Shown here: positions 12,180 to 20,515 of the stretch, piece by piece | Layout of the letters: each line of letters opens with the position of its first letter | Numbering within the stretch: position 1 is the first letter of the stretch | Assembly (NCBI GenBank): GCA_023269635.1 | Contig: JAHFPN010000001.1 | Location: forward strand, 1-64,000 | DNA from: Hyphomicrobiales bacterium | GTDB lineage: Bacteria > Pseudomonadota > Alphaproteobacteria > Rhizobiales > Xanthobacteraceae | Length of the DNA stretch: 64,000 nt | Reading direction: 5' to 3' | Position numbers and translations under genes: made by a program | The notes under the pieces: generated by a model | Database searches by the model: none | What the model was told of the DNA's origin: nothing | Seen by the model: the letters and a program-made list of their open reading frames with translations, nothing else

Positions 12180-12935
12180 TCAATAGGTCGCTCGCCCGCC
12201 CGAGATGTCAAACACGCCGCCGGTGGTGAACGAGCAGTCGGCCGAGGCGCAGAAGGCGGCCATCGCGGCAATCTCCTCGACCAGCACGAAACGGCCGCGC
12301 GGGACCTTGGCCAGCATGGCCTGGACGAAATCGTCCTTGAACTGCTTGAGCAACTCGGTGTTGGCCGCGGATGGCGTGATGCAGTTGACCGCGATGTCGT
12401 AGCTGGCGAGCTCCTTGCCGAGCGATTTGGTGAGCGCGATCAGGCCGGCCTTGGCGGCCGAATAGGCCGGCGCCCGCGGATTGCCCTCCTTGCCGGCGAT
12501 CGAGGCGATGTTGACGACGCGGCCGTAATTGTTGGCGATCATCTGCGGGACCACGGCGCGGCAGCAATGGAACGGGCCGTCCAGATTGACGGCCATGACC
12601 TGCCGCCAGGCGTCGAGCGGATATTCCCAGGTCGTCTGCGTCGGGCCGCCGATCCCGGCGTTGTTGACGAGAATGTCGATGCGTCCGAACGCCGCGAGCG
12701 TCGCGTCACGCGCCTGCTCGACGCTTGCATAATCCGCCACGTCGCAGCGGAACGCGGTGACCCGGCCGCGGCCCTTCAGCTCCCGCGCGGTCTTCTCGGC
12801 GAGCGGCTGATCGCGATCCCAAATCGTGACTGCCGCGCCCGAGTCGAGAAAACGCTCGGTGATCGCTCGACCGATGCCTTGGGCGCCGCCGGTGACGACT
12901 GCGAAGCGGCCACTAAGGTCGATCCGGTTGGGCAT
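12180..12935 (-). CDS. SDR-family oxidoreductase (FabG-like)
   Basis: A 251-residue classical short-chain dehydrogenase. It has cofactor motif TGGAQGIG, NNAG, catalytic Ser in NIASIAG, YSAAK and the GGRATY C-terminus. Asp at the end of beta-strand 2 (TIWDRD) suggests NAD(H) preference. It lies 68 bp downstream of boxB on the same strand, so it may oxidise a hydroxyacyl or aldehyde intermediate made after ring opening by BoxC. The standard box pathway instead uses the aldehyde dehydrogenase BoxD, which is not here. Confidence 0.85.
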   Translation of the reverse strand: MPNRIDLSGRFAVVTGGAQGIGRAITERFLDSGAAVTIWDRDQPLAEKTARELKGRGRVTAFRCDVADYASVEQARDATLAAFGRIDILVNNAGIGGPTQTTWEYPLDAWRQVMAVNLDGPFHCCRAVVPQMIANNYGRVVNIASIAGKEGNPRAPAYSAAKAGLIALTKSLGKELASYDIAVNCITPSAANTELLKQFKDDFVQAMLAKVPRGRFVLVEEIAAMAAFCASADCSFTTGGVFDISGGRATY

Positions 12936-13003
12936 GCTGATTCTCCGCCGGATCGATCGGATTCCGCTTGACGCGCGCCTTCATCGATCGCGCCAGGCGC
13001 GGT

Positions 13004-14455
13004 TCAGGTTTCGATTTTCACATATTCGAAGTCGCCGGGCTTGTTGTCGATGCCGACCTTCGGCGGGGCGATCCAGCCCGCGAACTTGCCGGGATCGAAT
13101 TCCGTCCGCATCAGCGTCCCGATGAAATCGCCGTCCTGCTGCGACGGCAGCCACTCGTTCTTGCGCTTCCGCCACGTCGCGTCATCGATCAATTCGCCGG
13201 CGGAAGTCGCGTGCACGTCCTTGAACTCGCCGATCTGCCGGTGAAAGGCGACATGCGGCAAGCGGAGGCGGAAGTCATAGCCCGCGGTTGCGATGATCTT
13301 GTTCCAGCGCAGCAAGCCCTTGGCGCAGTCCTCCGTATAGTCGTCCCTGAGCCGCATGTTGAGCGCGGGCAGCGCCGGCTCGTCCACTTGTCTGATCTTG
13401 CCGTCGACGAGCTTGAGCACCGGATAGGTGGAGTTGTTCAGGCGGTGGTCGTCGGCGATCTGGGTTTCGTGAAAGCGGCCTTTCAGCCCCGCGTTGTATG
13501 CGTTCGCCGCGTTGGTCGAGAGCTCCGAGCCGAACAGATCGAGCGTGAGCGAATAATGCAGATTGAGCTTTTTCTGGATCGTCGGCAGGTCGATGACGCC
13601 GAGTGCACGCACGCGTTCGACATCGTTCGGGTCTTCGATTCCGGCCGCCTTCATCGCCTCGCAGGTGCGCTGGACCGTGCGGCTGATGCCGGTTTCGCCG
13701 ACAAACATGTGGTGTGCTTCCTCGGTCAGCATGAAGCGGCAGGTGCGCGAGAGCGGATCGAAGCCCGATTGCGCGAGGCTGTGCAGCTGCATCTTGCCGT
13801 CGCGGTCGGTGAAATAGGTGAACATGAAGAACGACAGCCAGTCGGGCGTCTTCTCGTTGAAGGCGCCGAGCATGCGCGGCGCGTCCGCGCTGCCCGATCG
13901 GCGGCGCAATAGCTCTTCCGCCTCCTCGCGGCCGTCGGCCCCGAAGTACTTTTGCAGGATATAGACCATGGCCCACAGGTGCCGGCCTTCCTCGACATTG
14001 ACCTGGAAAAGGTTGCGCATGTCGTAGAGCGACGGCGCGGTCTTGCCGAGATGGCGCTGCTGTTCGACCGATGCGGGCTCGGTGTCGCCCTGGATCACGA
14101 CCAGGCGGCGCAGCATGGCGCGATACTCGCCCGGAACTTCCTGCCAGGCCTTCTCGCCGTAATGCTGGCCGAACGGAATCTTGCGGTTCTCTTCGGCCGG
14201 GGCGAGCAGGATGCCCCAGCGGTAATCCGGCATCCGCACGTAGTCGAACTTGGCCCAGCCGCGCGGATCGACCGAGTATGCGGTGCGGAGATAAACCAGC
14301 GACTGCTGGAAGCCTTCCGGCCCCATGTCGTTCCACCAATTGATGTAGCCCGGGTGCCATTTCTCCAGCGCCGCTTTCACGCGCGAGTCGGCGTTGAGAT
14401 CGACGTTGTTCGGGATCAGGCCGTTATAGTCGACATTGATGACGTTCACGTTCAT
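13004..14455 (-). CDS. boxB: Benzoyl-CoA 2,3-epoxidase, oxygenase subunit BoxB
   Basis: A 483-residue diiron monooxygenase that converts benzoyl-CoA to its 2,3-epoxide with O2 and electrons from the reductase BoxA. It shows the family's start (IPNNVDLNAD, WWNDMGPEGFQQS), the helix NVEEGRHLWAMVYIL and LTEEAHHMFVGETG, which carry the expected iron ligands. Length matches BoxB. It sits two bases after boxC in the operon bclA-hydrolase-boxC-boxB. No boxA gene is in the window, so electron supply must be encoded elsewhere or be replaced. Confidence 0.96.
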   Translation of the reverse strand: MNVNVINVDYNGLIPNNVDLNADSRVKAALEKWHPGYINWWNDMGPEGFQQSLVYLRTAYSVDPRGWAKFDYVRMPDYRWGILLAPAEENRKIPFGQHYGEKAWQEVPGEYRAMLRRLVVIQGDTEPASVEQQRHLGKTAPSLYDMRNLFQVNVEEGRHLWAMVYILQKYFGADGREEAEELLRRRSGSADAPRMLGAFNEKTPDWLSFFMFTYFTDRDGKMQLHSLAQSGFDPLSRTCRFMLTEEAHHMFVGETGISRTVQRTCEAMKAAGIEDPNDVERVRALGVIDLPTIQKKLNLHYSLTLDLFGSELSTNAANAYNAGLKGRFHETQIADDHRLNNSTYPVLKLVDGKIRQVDEPALPALNMRLRDDYTEDCAKGLLRWNKIIATAGYDFRLRLPHVAFHRQIGEFKDVHATSAGELIDDATWRKRKNEWLPSQQDGDFIGTLMRTEFDPGKFAGWIAPPKVGIDNKPGDFEYVKIET

Positions 14456-14457
14456 GG

Positions 14458-16113
14458 TCAGACCCTTTCCCGGTCGAAGGTCGGCTGCACGCCGCTGCCG
14501 TAGAGCTTGAGCGCGCCCTTTTCGCCGACCGAATTCGGCCGCTGGAAAATCCAGTTTTGCCAGGCGGTGAGCCGTCCGAAGATCTTGGTTTCCATGGTTT
14601 CCGGCCCGGCGAAGCGGATGTTCGCTTCCATGCCGGTGAGCGCATCGGGCGAGAAGCTCGCGCGCTCCTCGAGCATCACGCGGATTTCGTCGTCCCAGTC
14701 GAAAGCTTCATAGGCGAACGTGACCAGGCCGAGCTCCTGCGCCTCCTTGCCCTCGATCGGGGCGCCGATCTTCGCTTTCGCGCGCTCGATGCTCTCGTCC
14801 TCTCCGAGGAAGCGTGTCTGCAGCCGGGTGAGGCCGTTCCCCATCGGATAGAAGCCGAAATTCGCTTCACTCAGCGCGATCGCGGCCGGCTGCCGGTTGT
14901 CGCCGTCGCGCTTGCCGACCAGCATGACCGACCGATCCGAAGCAAAGACCAGCTCGGCGAGCGTGCCGGCGAAACAGGTGCCGGGCTCGACCAAGGCTAC
15001 GAAGGTTTTCGCGCTCACGTCGATCCGCTTCAAGACGCGCTTCACGTAGTGCCGGACCTCGCGCATCAGCCAGTTGTCCTGATTGTGCGCGAGGAACGCG
15101 TCGTGGTCGAGCACGCTTTGCGCATCGCCTTCGGTGCGGAACACGACGAGCCCGATCGCGGGCTCGTTGACGCGGAGATGCAGGATCGCGTCCTCCAATT
15201 CGCGGGCGAACGCGAGCGGCCAGAAGAAGGCGCCGAGTGCGTGTGCGGCTTCGAGTGTTGCCGGCGCGGCCCGCGTCGGCGCGCGCACGGTGACGGTGGC
15301 GAGCCCGCGCTCGCGCTCGATTTCGACCCGCACGTGCGGATAGGTGATGCCGTTATCGGAGATCTTGCGGTCGAGCGGGGTGAGCTTGATGCCTTGGGCC
15401 GCGCGCGGACGGTCGGAGCGGGCGGCGAGCTCGCGCGCCCGCGCCTTCACCGTTTCATCCCATTTCGATTTCTGGATTACCTCGTCGACCAGCCGCCAAT
15501 CGACCGCCTTCTGGCCGCGCACGCCTTCCTCGGTCGAGCAGAAAACGTCGGCGAAGTCGCGGCGTACCTTGCGCTTGTCGGTGACGCGCGTGATGCCGCC
15601 GGTGCCGGGCAGCACCGCGAGCAACGGGGTCTCGGGGAGCGCAACCGAGGAGCGGCGATCATCGACCAGCATGATGTGGTCGGTCGCGAGCGCGAGCTCG
15701 TAGCCGCCGCCGGCCGCCGTGCCGTTCACCGCGCAAAGATAGATCTGTTTCGAGTTTTTGCTGGCGTCCTCGATGGCGAGGCGAGTTTCGTTGGTGAACT
15801 TGCAAAAATTCACTTTCAGCCCGTGGCTCGCCTTGCCCAGCATGCGGATGTTGGCGCCGGCGCAGAACACGTTCTCCTTGCCGGACTTGATCACCACCGC
15901 GCGCACTTCCGGATGCTCGAACCGGAGTCGCTGCACCGCGTCGTTGAGCTCGATGTCGACGGCGAGATCGTAGGAATTGAGCTTCAGTTCGTAGTCGGGC
16001 GAGAGCCCGCCCGCGGGATCGACGTCCATGACGAGAAAGGCGATCTCGTCTTCAAGCACAATCCGCCAATGGCGGTAGCGGCCGGGCTCGGTGCGGAAAT
16101 CGATCGGAGTCAT
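14458..16113 (-). CDS. boxC: Benzoyl-CoA-dihydrodiol lyase (2,3-epoxybenzoyl-CoA dihydrolase) BoxC
   Basis: A 551-residue crotonase-superfamily enzyme that opens and decarbonylates the 2,3-epoxybenzoyl-CoA ring to 3,4-dehydroadipyl-CoA semialdehyde and formate. It has two crotonase-like regions. The N-terminal one holds the oxyanion-hole segments SGKENVFCAGANIRML and NGTAAGGGYELALATDHIM, the latter with LPETPLLAVLPGTGG. The C-terminal half is BoxC-specific. The start at 16113 gives MTPIDFRTEPGRYRHW, typical of the family. It lies between the hydrolase gene (87 bp upstream) and boxB. Confidence 0.96.
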   Translation of the reverse strand: MTPIDFRTEPGRYRHWRIVLEDEIAFLVMDVDPAGGLSPDYELKLNSYDLAVDIELNDAVQRLRFEHPEVRAVVIKSGKENVFCAGANIRMLGKASHGLKVNFCKFTNETRLAIEDASKNSKQIYLCAVNGTAAGGGYELALATDHIMLVDDRRSSVALPETPLLAVLPGTGGITRVTDKRKVRRDFADVFCSTEEGVRGQKAVDWRLVDEVIQKSKWDETVKARARELAARSDRPRAAQGIKLTPLDRKISDNGITYPHVRVEIERERGLATVTVRAPTRAAPATLEAAHALGAFFWPLAFARELEDAILHLRVNEPAIGLVVFRTEGDAQSVLDHDAFLAHNQDNWLMREVRHYVKRVLKRIDVSAKTFVALVEPGTCFAGTLAELVFASDRSVMLVGKRDGDNRQPAAIALSEANFGFYPMGNGLTRLQTRFLGEDESIERAKAKIGAPIEGKEAQELGLVTFAYEAFDWDDEIRVMLEERASFSPDALTGMEANIRFAGPETMETKIFGRLTAWQNWIFQRPNSVGEKGALKLYGSGVQPTFDRERV

Positions 16114-16200
16114 GGCCTACCCAGGGGCCTTCGAAGCGGACAATGAATTATGTTGCATGGGACTAGCATAAAGAGCGCACCGAGAACAATGGTATGAGAA

Positions 16201-17055
16201 CTAAAGTGCATGTTCCTCGACCTGGGCAGCGGGCGCAAGCCCTTCGTGCATTGTCAGGATTCGGTGCGTGAATTCGGCGATCGCTTCAAGCGTCGTTTCC
16301 GGCTGGTCGAACTGCGGCGAGTGGCGGCAATCGGCCAGCAGCAGAGACTCGACCGGGCAATAGGTCGCCTCGCGCGCCAGCTCGAGCTGAGCCGCGGTCC
16401 CGTATTCGTCGTCCTCGCCCTGCACGATCAGCATCGGCACCCGCACGTGCGCGAGCTCGTCGTCGAGCCGCCACTCGCGGAACTCAGGCGTCAGCCAGGC
16501 GCCGTTCCATCCCTTAAACGCCACGTCCACATGCGCGTTGTAGCGCGCGAGGCGCGCGCGCAGGTCTCCCGTCTCGTAGGCCGCTTTCGCGGCGGCGATG
16601 CTGCGGATCGAGACCTCCTCGACGAAGAAATGCGGCGCCAGCAGCGCGAGCCCGCGTACGCGGAAGTCCTGGCCGCTGCCGGCGTAGATGGTCGCGATCG
16701 AGGCGCCGTCGCTATGGCCGACGAGCACGGTTTTGCGGATGCGCGCCTGATCGAGAACCTCCGGCAGAACGTTCAGCGCTTCGTCGTGCATGTAACGGAC
16801 CGGGCGGGGGAGCGGCACCGGATCGGACTTGCCGTAGCCGGGGCGCGAATAGGCGAGTACGCCGTAGCCCGTGCGTTGTGCGAGCCGCGCCGGAAAATCG
16901 CGCCACATCTCGAGGCATCCGAGTCCTTCATGCAGGAGCACGAGGCTCGGCGCCGCGTCCGGCGGCGGCCCGTGCCATTCCGCCTCGATGTTCAGGCCCC
17001 GTACGACGATGCTGCGGCTCATGCCGCGGCCCGGCTCGCGGCCGCCGGCCGTCAT
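16201..17055 (-). CDS. Alpha/beta-hydrolase of the box cluster
   Basis: A 284-residue alpha/beta-hydrolase. The oxyanion HEGLG loop, nucleophile elbow GHSDGAS and final catalytic His in CRHSPQF are visible. The start overlaps the bclA stop (ATGA), so it is coupled to benzoate-CoA ligase; an internal ATG at 17022 is an alternative. Hydrolases of this kind recur in box clusters and may be thioesterases that clear dead-end CoA thioesters or lactonases. The substrate is not shown by the sequence. Confidence 0.82.
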   Translation of the reverse strand: MTAGGREPGRGMSRSIVVRGLNIEAEWHGPPPDAAPSLVLLHEGLGCLEMWRDFPARLAQRTGYGVLAYSRPGYGKSDPVPLPRPVRYMHDEALNVLPEVLDQARIRKTVLVGHSDGASIATIYAGSGQDFRVRGLALLAPHFFVEEVSIRSIAAAKAAYETGDLRARLARYNAHVDVAFKGWNGAWLTPEFREWRLDDELAHVRVPMLIVQGEDDEYGTAAQLELAREATYCPVESLLLADCRHSPQFDQPETTLEAIAEFTHRILTMHEGLAPAAQVEEHAL

Positions 17056-18683
17056 CCCGCGGCTCCCGTGCCCTTGTGCGGGGAGGTCGTTGCTGCGCGC
17101 TCTTCGCGAAGCTTGAAGCGCTGGATCTTTCCGGTCGCCGTCTTCGGAAGCTCCGCGCGCACTTCGATCCAGCGCGGATATTTCCAGGCGCCGGCCTTCT
17201 CCTTCACGTGCGTCTTCAAGGATTCCAGCAGCTGCTCGTTGGCGGCAACGCCCGCCTTCAACACGATAAATGCCTTCGGTTTCACCAGCTTGTCGTCGTC
17301 TTCGACCCCGATCACCGCGGCCTCGAGCACGGCTTCGTGCGAGATCAGCGCGGCTTCGACCTCGAACGGCGAGACCCAGATGCCGCCCACCTTGAACATG
17401 TCGTCGGTGCGGCCGCTATAGTGATAGTAGCCGTCGGCATCGCGTGTGTACTTGTCGCCGGTATAGGTCCATTCGCCGGCAAAGGTGCGGCGGCTCTTCG
17501 CGCGCTGGTTCCAGTAGCCTTCAGCGGCCGAAGGGCCGCGGACCACGAGCTCACCGACTTCGTCGATTCCGACCTCGCGCCCGTCCTCGCCGAGAATTTT
17601 CGCGTCGTAGCCCGGCACCGGCTTGCCGGAGGTTCCGTAGCGAATGTCGTCGGGACGGTTGCTCACGAAAATATGCAGCATCTCGGTCGAGCCGATACCG
17701 TCGAGTATGTCGGCGCCGACCCGTTCGCGCCAGCGCTCGCCCACATGCGCGGGCAGCGCCTCGCCGGCGGACACGCAGATGCGTAGCCGGTCCGAGCCCG
17801 CGCCGCGCGAAAGATCCTTGTGCGCCAAAAGCGCCGCAAACAGCGTCGGCACGCCGTAGAAGATCGTCGGCCGCTCGCGCCGCATGACCTCGAACACGGC
17901 GTCCGGCGTCGGCCTGCCGCCGAACAGAACGGTGGTAGCGCCGACCGACATCGGGAACGACATGGCGTTGCCGAGCCCGTAGGCGAAGAAGATCTTGGCG
18001 GCCGAGAACACCACGTCATTCTCGCGGATGCCGAGCACGTTCTGGCCGTAGAGCTTCGCCGTTGCGATCAGGCTCGAGTGCACGTGCTTGGTGCCCTTGG
18101 GCTCCCCGGTCGAGCCGGAGGAATAGAGCCAGAACGCCACCTCGTCGGAGATCGTCGGCGCGGTGGCGATTTCCGGCTTGCCGCGCGCGAGCACGTCCTC
18201 GAACAGGAGCACCTCGCGTCCCGCCAACGCCGCCTTGTCGGCTTGGCTCGCGCCCTGGAGCACCAGCAACTTTAGACTCGGCAGCCGGCTCAGGATCGGC
18301 GCGATGGTCTTGGCGAGCGGCGCCGAGACGAACACGGCCTCGACCCGGCTGTCTTGCAGAATGTAGGCGTATTGCTCGGTGGTGAGCAGCGTATTCAGCG
18401 GGATGCAGACCACGCCCGCGCGGATCGAACCCCAGAAAGCGACCGGATAGTCGACGGTGTCGAAGAGCAGGAGCGCGATGCGGCTCTCCCGCTCGAGGCC
18501 GAGCGCGCGAAGGCCGTCGGCGAAGCGGGCGCTTTGTTGCTGCAGCTCGCCGAAAGTGAGCTTGCGCTTCTCGTCGATGAAGGCGGTCTTTTGCCCAAGG
18601 CCGCGCGCGACGATCGCGTCCACGAAGTCGGTCGCCGCGTTGTACGGCCGCCGTTCGGAGAATTCCCGGAGCGAGATCGCCAT
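17052..18683 (-). CDS. bclA: Benzoate-CoA ligase
   Basis: A 543-residue ANL-family ligase that activates benzoate to benzoyl-CoA, the entry step of the box pathway. It has the A3 loop LYSSGSTGEPKGTKHVH, the aromatic-ligase pocket AAKIFFAYGLGNAMSFP, A5 GIGSTEMLHIF, A8 GRTDDMFKVGG and A10 PKTATGKIQRFKLR, whose Lys is the usual acetylation target. A strong GGGGGAGG Shine-Dalgarno precedes the ATG. It is the first gene of the minus-strand box operon and diverges from the boxR-type regulator. Confidence 0.94.
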   Translation of the reverse strand: MAISLREFSERRPYNAATDFVDAIVARGLGQKTAFIDEKRKLTFGELQQQSARFADGLRALGLERESRIALLLFDTVDYPVAFWGSIRAGVVCIPLNTLLTTEQYAYILQDSRVEAVFVSAPLAKTIAPILSRLPSLKLLVLQGASQADKAALAGREVLLFEDVLARGKPEIATAPTISDEVAFWLYSSGSTGEPKGTKHVHSSLIATAKLYGQNVLGIRENDVVFSAAKIFFAYGLGNAMSFPMSVGATTVLFGGRPTPDAVFEVMRRERPTIFYGVPTLFAALLAHKDLSRGAGSDRLRICVSAGEALPAHVGERWRERVGADILDGIGSTEMLHIFVSNRPDDIRYGTSGKPVPGYDAKILGEDGREVGIDEVGELVVRGPSAAEGYWNQRAKSRRTFAGEWTYTGDKYTRDADGYYHYSGRTDDMFKVGGIWVSPFEVEAALISHEAVLEAAVIGVEDDDKLVKPKAFIVLKAGVAANEQLLESLKTHVKEKAGAWKYPRWIEVRAELPKTATGKIQRFKLREERAATTSPHKGTGAAG

Positions 18684-18714
18684 CGTCCTCCCCCTTAGAG
18701 CGGGACGGTTGTTC

Positions 18715-18736
18715 TTGCGGCTGGTCGCAAAGTGTA
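18715..18736 (-). promoter_or_regulatory. bclA-box promoter -10 and overlapping palindromic operator
   Basis: On the minus strand a TACACT -10 (plus positions 18731-18736) is followed directly by the inverted repeat TTGCG-N6-CGCAA (18715-18730). The repeat lies over the probable transcription start, where a bound repressor would block the operon. BoxR is the obvious candidate, binding in the absence of benzoyl-CoA. The repeat is seen in the sequence; the binding is inferred. Confidence 0.45.
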
Positions 18737-18814
18737 TCGCCCGGTTGGGCGGTCCGCCGCCGCGCCTCCGGGTCGAACTGAATTCCTTGGTTTCATTTGA
18801 TTATGGCCACGCGA

Positions 18815-18820
18815 TATAAT
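18815..18820 (+). promoter_or_regulatory. Probable -10 element of boxR
   Basis: A perfect TATAAT hexamer 19 bases before the ATG at 18839. It would place the transcript start near 18827, downstream of the TTG (18797) and ATG (18803) that extend the frame, and so supports the 18839 start. No good -35 is seen (best TTTCAT at 18-bp spacing). Confidence 0.4.
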
Positions 18821-18838
18821 GCAGGCAAGAGACGGATC

Positions 18839-19759
18839 ATGAAGAATAACGTCAAGCGCAATTCGGCCGCCGCGGAGCGGCAGAGCGCGGATCCGTTCCT
18901 GCGCCGGCTCGGCGATCGCGTGCGCACCACGCGGACCCAGCGCGGCATGACGCGCAAGGCGCTGGCGCGCCACGCGGAGGTTTCGGAGCGCTACCTCGCC
19001 CAACTCGAGACCGGACAGGGCAATTGCTCGATCGTGCTGCTGCGGCGAATTGCGCGCGCCATCGGCGTTCCGGTCGCGGATCTCGTGGGTGACCGTCCGG
19101 AGCGCTCGGTCGAGACGGTTCTCATCGACCAGTTCCTCGAGCGGCTCTCCGCAAAGGAGCTGCGCGACGTGCGCGAGCTTCTGCTCTCCCGCTTCGGCCG
19201 GTCGATCGGCGACCTCAGGCGCAACCGCATCGCCTTGATCGGCCTCCGCGGCGCCGGCAAGTCGACGCTCGGACGCCTGCTCGCGACCAAGCTCGACGTT
19301 CCGTTCATCGAACTCGACCGCGAGGTGGAGCGCTTAAGCGGCATGAGCCTCGGCGAGATTTTCGAGATGTTCGGCCAGGAGACCTTCCGCCGCACCGAGC
19401 GCGCGGCGCTCGAAGAGGTCTTGCAGCAACACGAGCGCTTCGTGCTGGCGGCGGGCGGCAGCATCGCGACCGAGCCGGGCACGTTCGAGCTCCTGACTTC
19501 TTCCTGCTTCACCGTCTGGGTCCGGACCGATCCCGGCGAGCACATGCAACGGGTGATCGATCAGGGCGATCTCCGGCCGATGGCCGACAATTCGCGCGCG
19601 ATGGAGGATCTGGTTTCGATCCTGAAAAGCCGCGAGCCGTTCTACGCCCGCGCCGACGTCACTTTGCAGACCGCAGGGCAAACGCCCGAGCAGAGCCTGC
19701 GCGAGCTTCTCGACCTTCTCAGGCACCCGGAGCGTCAGCCGGCCCGCAGGAGCGGATAG
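18839..19759 (+). CDS. boxR: BoxR-type transcriptional regulator: XRE HTH plus shikimate-kinase-like domain
   Basis: About 306 residues. The N-terminal HTH_3 domain contains TRKALARHAEVSERYLAQLETGQGN. The C-terminal domain resembles shikimate kinase, with Walker A GLRGAGKST and the shikimate-kinase core FIELDREVERLSGMSLGEIFEMFG...RRTERAALEEVL. In BzdR/BoxR proteins this domain binds benzoyl-CoA and relieves repression. It diverges from bclA across a 155-bp gap containing a palindrome. I chose the ATG at 18839 (weak AAGAGA ribosome site, TATAAT upstream) over the TTG at 18797. Confidence 0.92.
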   Translation: MKNNVKRNSAAAERQSADPFLRRLGDRVRTTRTQRGMTRKALARHAEVSERYLAQLETGQGNCSIVLLRRIARAIGVPVADLVGDRPERSVETVLIDQFLERLSAKELRDVRELLLSRFGRSIGDLRRNRIALIGLRGAGKSTLGRLLATKLDVPFIELDREVERLSGMSLGEIFEMFGQETFRRTERAALEEVLQQHERFVLAAGGSIATEPGTFELLTSSCFTVWVRTDPGEHMQRVIDQGDLRPMADNSRAMEDLVSILKSREPFYARADVTLQTAGQTPEQSLRELLDLLRHPERQPARRSG

Positions 19760-19774
19760 GCGCCGGGCCGATCG

Positions 19775-20515
19775 TCAGACGCCGAGATGCCGGTGGATCA
19801 GCGCCTGCTCGGCGCGCAATGTCTGCGTCGTGCCGTCGAACACGATTTCGCCCTTGGACATGATCACGTGCCGGTCGGAGAGGGCGAGCAGGTCCTCCAG
19901 ATTCTTGTCCACGACCACCGCGGCAATTCCGGTCGCGGTGACGAGCCGGAGCGTGGCCCAGATTTCGTCCCGCACCTTGGGGGCGAGACCCTCGGTCGCT
20001 TCGTCGAGCAGGATCAGATCCGGATTGGTCACCAGCGCCCGGCCGATCGCGAGCATCTTCTGCTCGCCGCCGGAGAGCTGATTGCCCCAGTGCGCCCGGC
20101 GCTCGGCCAGGCGCGGAAACAGCTCGTACACCCGATCGAGCGTCCACAGCGGCCGCGCACCCCGTCCGGCGCGCGCGGCCAGCGTGAGATTCTCCTGCAC
20201 GGTCAGGTTCGGGAACACGCCGCGGTCCTCGGGCGCGAAGGCGAGCCCGGCCTTGGCGATCGCGGCCGGCCGCGCGCCGGTGATCTCGATGCCGTTCAAA
20301 TGAATTCGGCCGCTCTGCGCCCGCGCCAGGCCCATGAGCGTACGCAGGAGCGTGGTCTTTCCCATTCCATTGCGGCCGAGCAGGCTCACGGTTTCTCTCG
20401 GCATCACCCGGAAGTCGACGTTCCGCAGGATGTGGCTCTGGCCGTAATAGGTGTTGAGCCCCTTGGCCTCGAGCGCGGGGTCCGAACGAACATTTGGGCG
20501 GGCCGATGCGCTCAT
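19775..20515 (-). CDS. LIV-type ABC importer ATPase (LivF), importer 1
   Basis: A 246-residue LivF-family ATPase. It has Walker A GRNGMGKTT, signature LSGGEQKMLAIGRAL, Walker B LILLDEATEGLAP and an H-loop position where the usual EQN is DKN (VVVDKNLEDLLAL). The ATG overlaps the stop of the LivM-LivG fusion (ATGA). It ends importer 1 (binding protein, LivH, LivM-LivG fusion, LivF) and is convergent with boxR. Proximity to the box genes suggests an aromatic acid as substrate. Confidence 0.92.
   Translation of the reverse strand: MSASARPNVRSDPALEAKGLNTYYGQSHILRNVDFRVMPRETVSLLGRNGMGKTTLLRTLMGLARAQSGRIHLNGIEITGARPAAIAKAGLAFAPEDRGVFPNLTVQENLTLAARAGRGARPLWTLDRVYELFPRLAERRAHWGNQLSGGEQKMLAIGRALVTNPDLILLDEATEGLAPKVRDEIWATLRLVTATGIAAVVVDKNLEDLLALSDRHVIMSKGEIVFDGTTQTLRAEQALIHRHLGV

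Noticed and set aside
9525-12229. Long overlapping ORFs (9525-11486 minus, 9857-12229 plus)
   Set aside because: Both overlap the permease, gpsA and SDR genes in other frames and have shadow-type compositions without domains.
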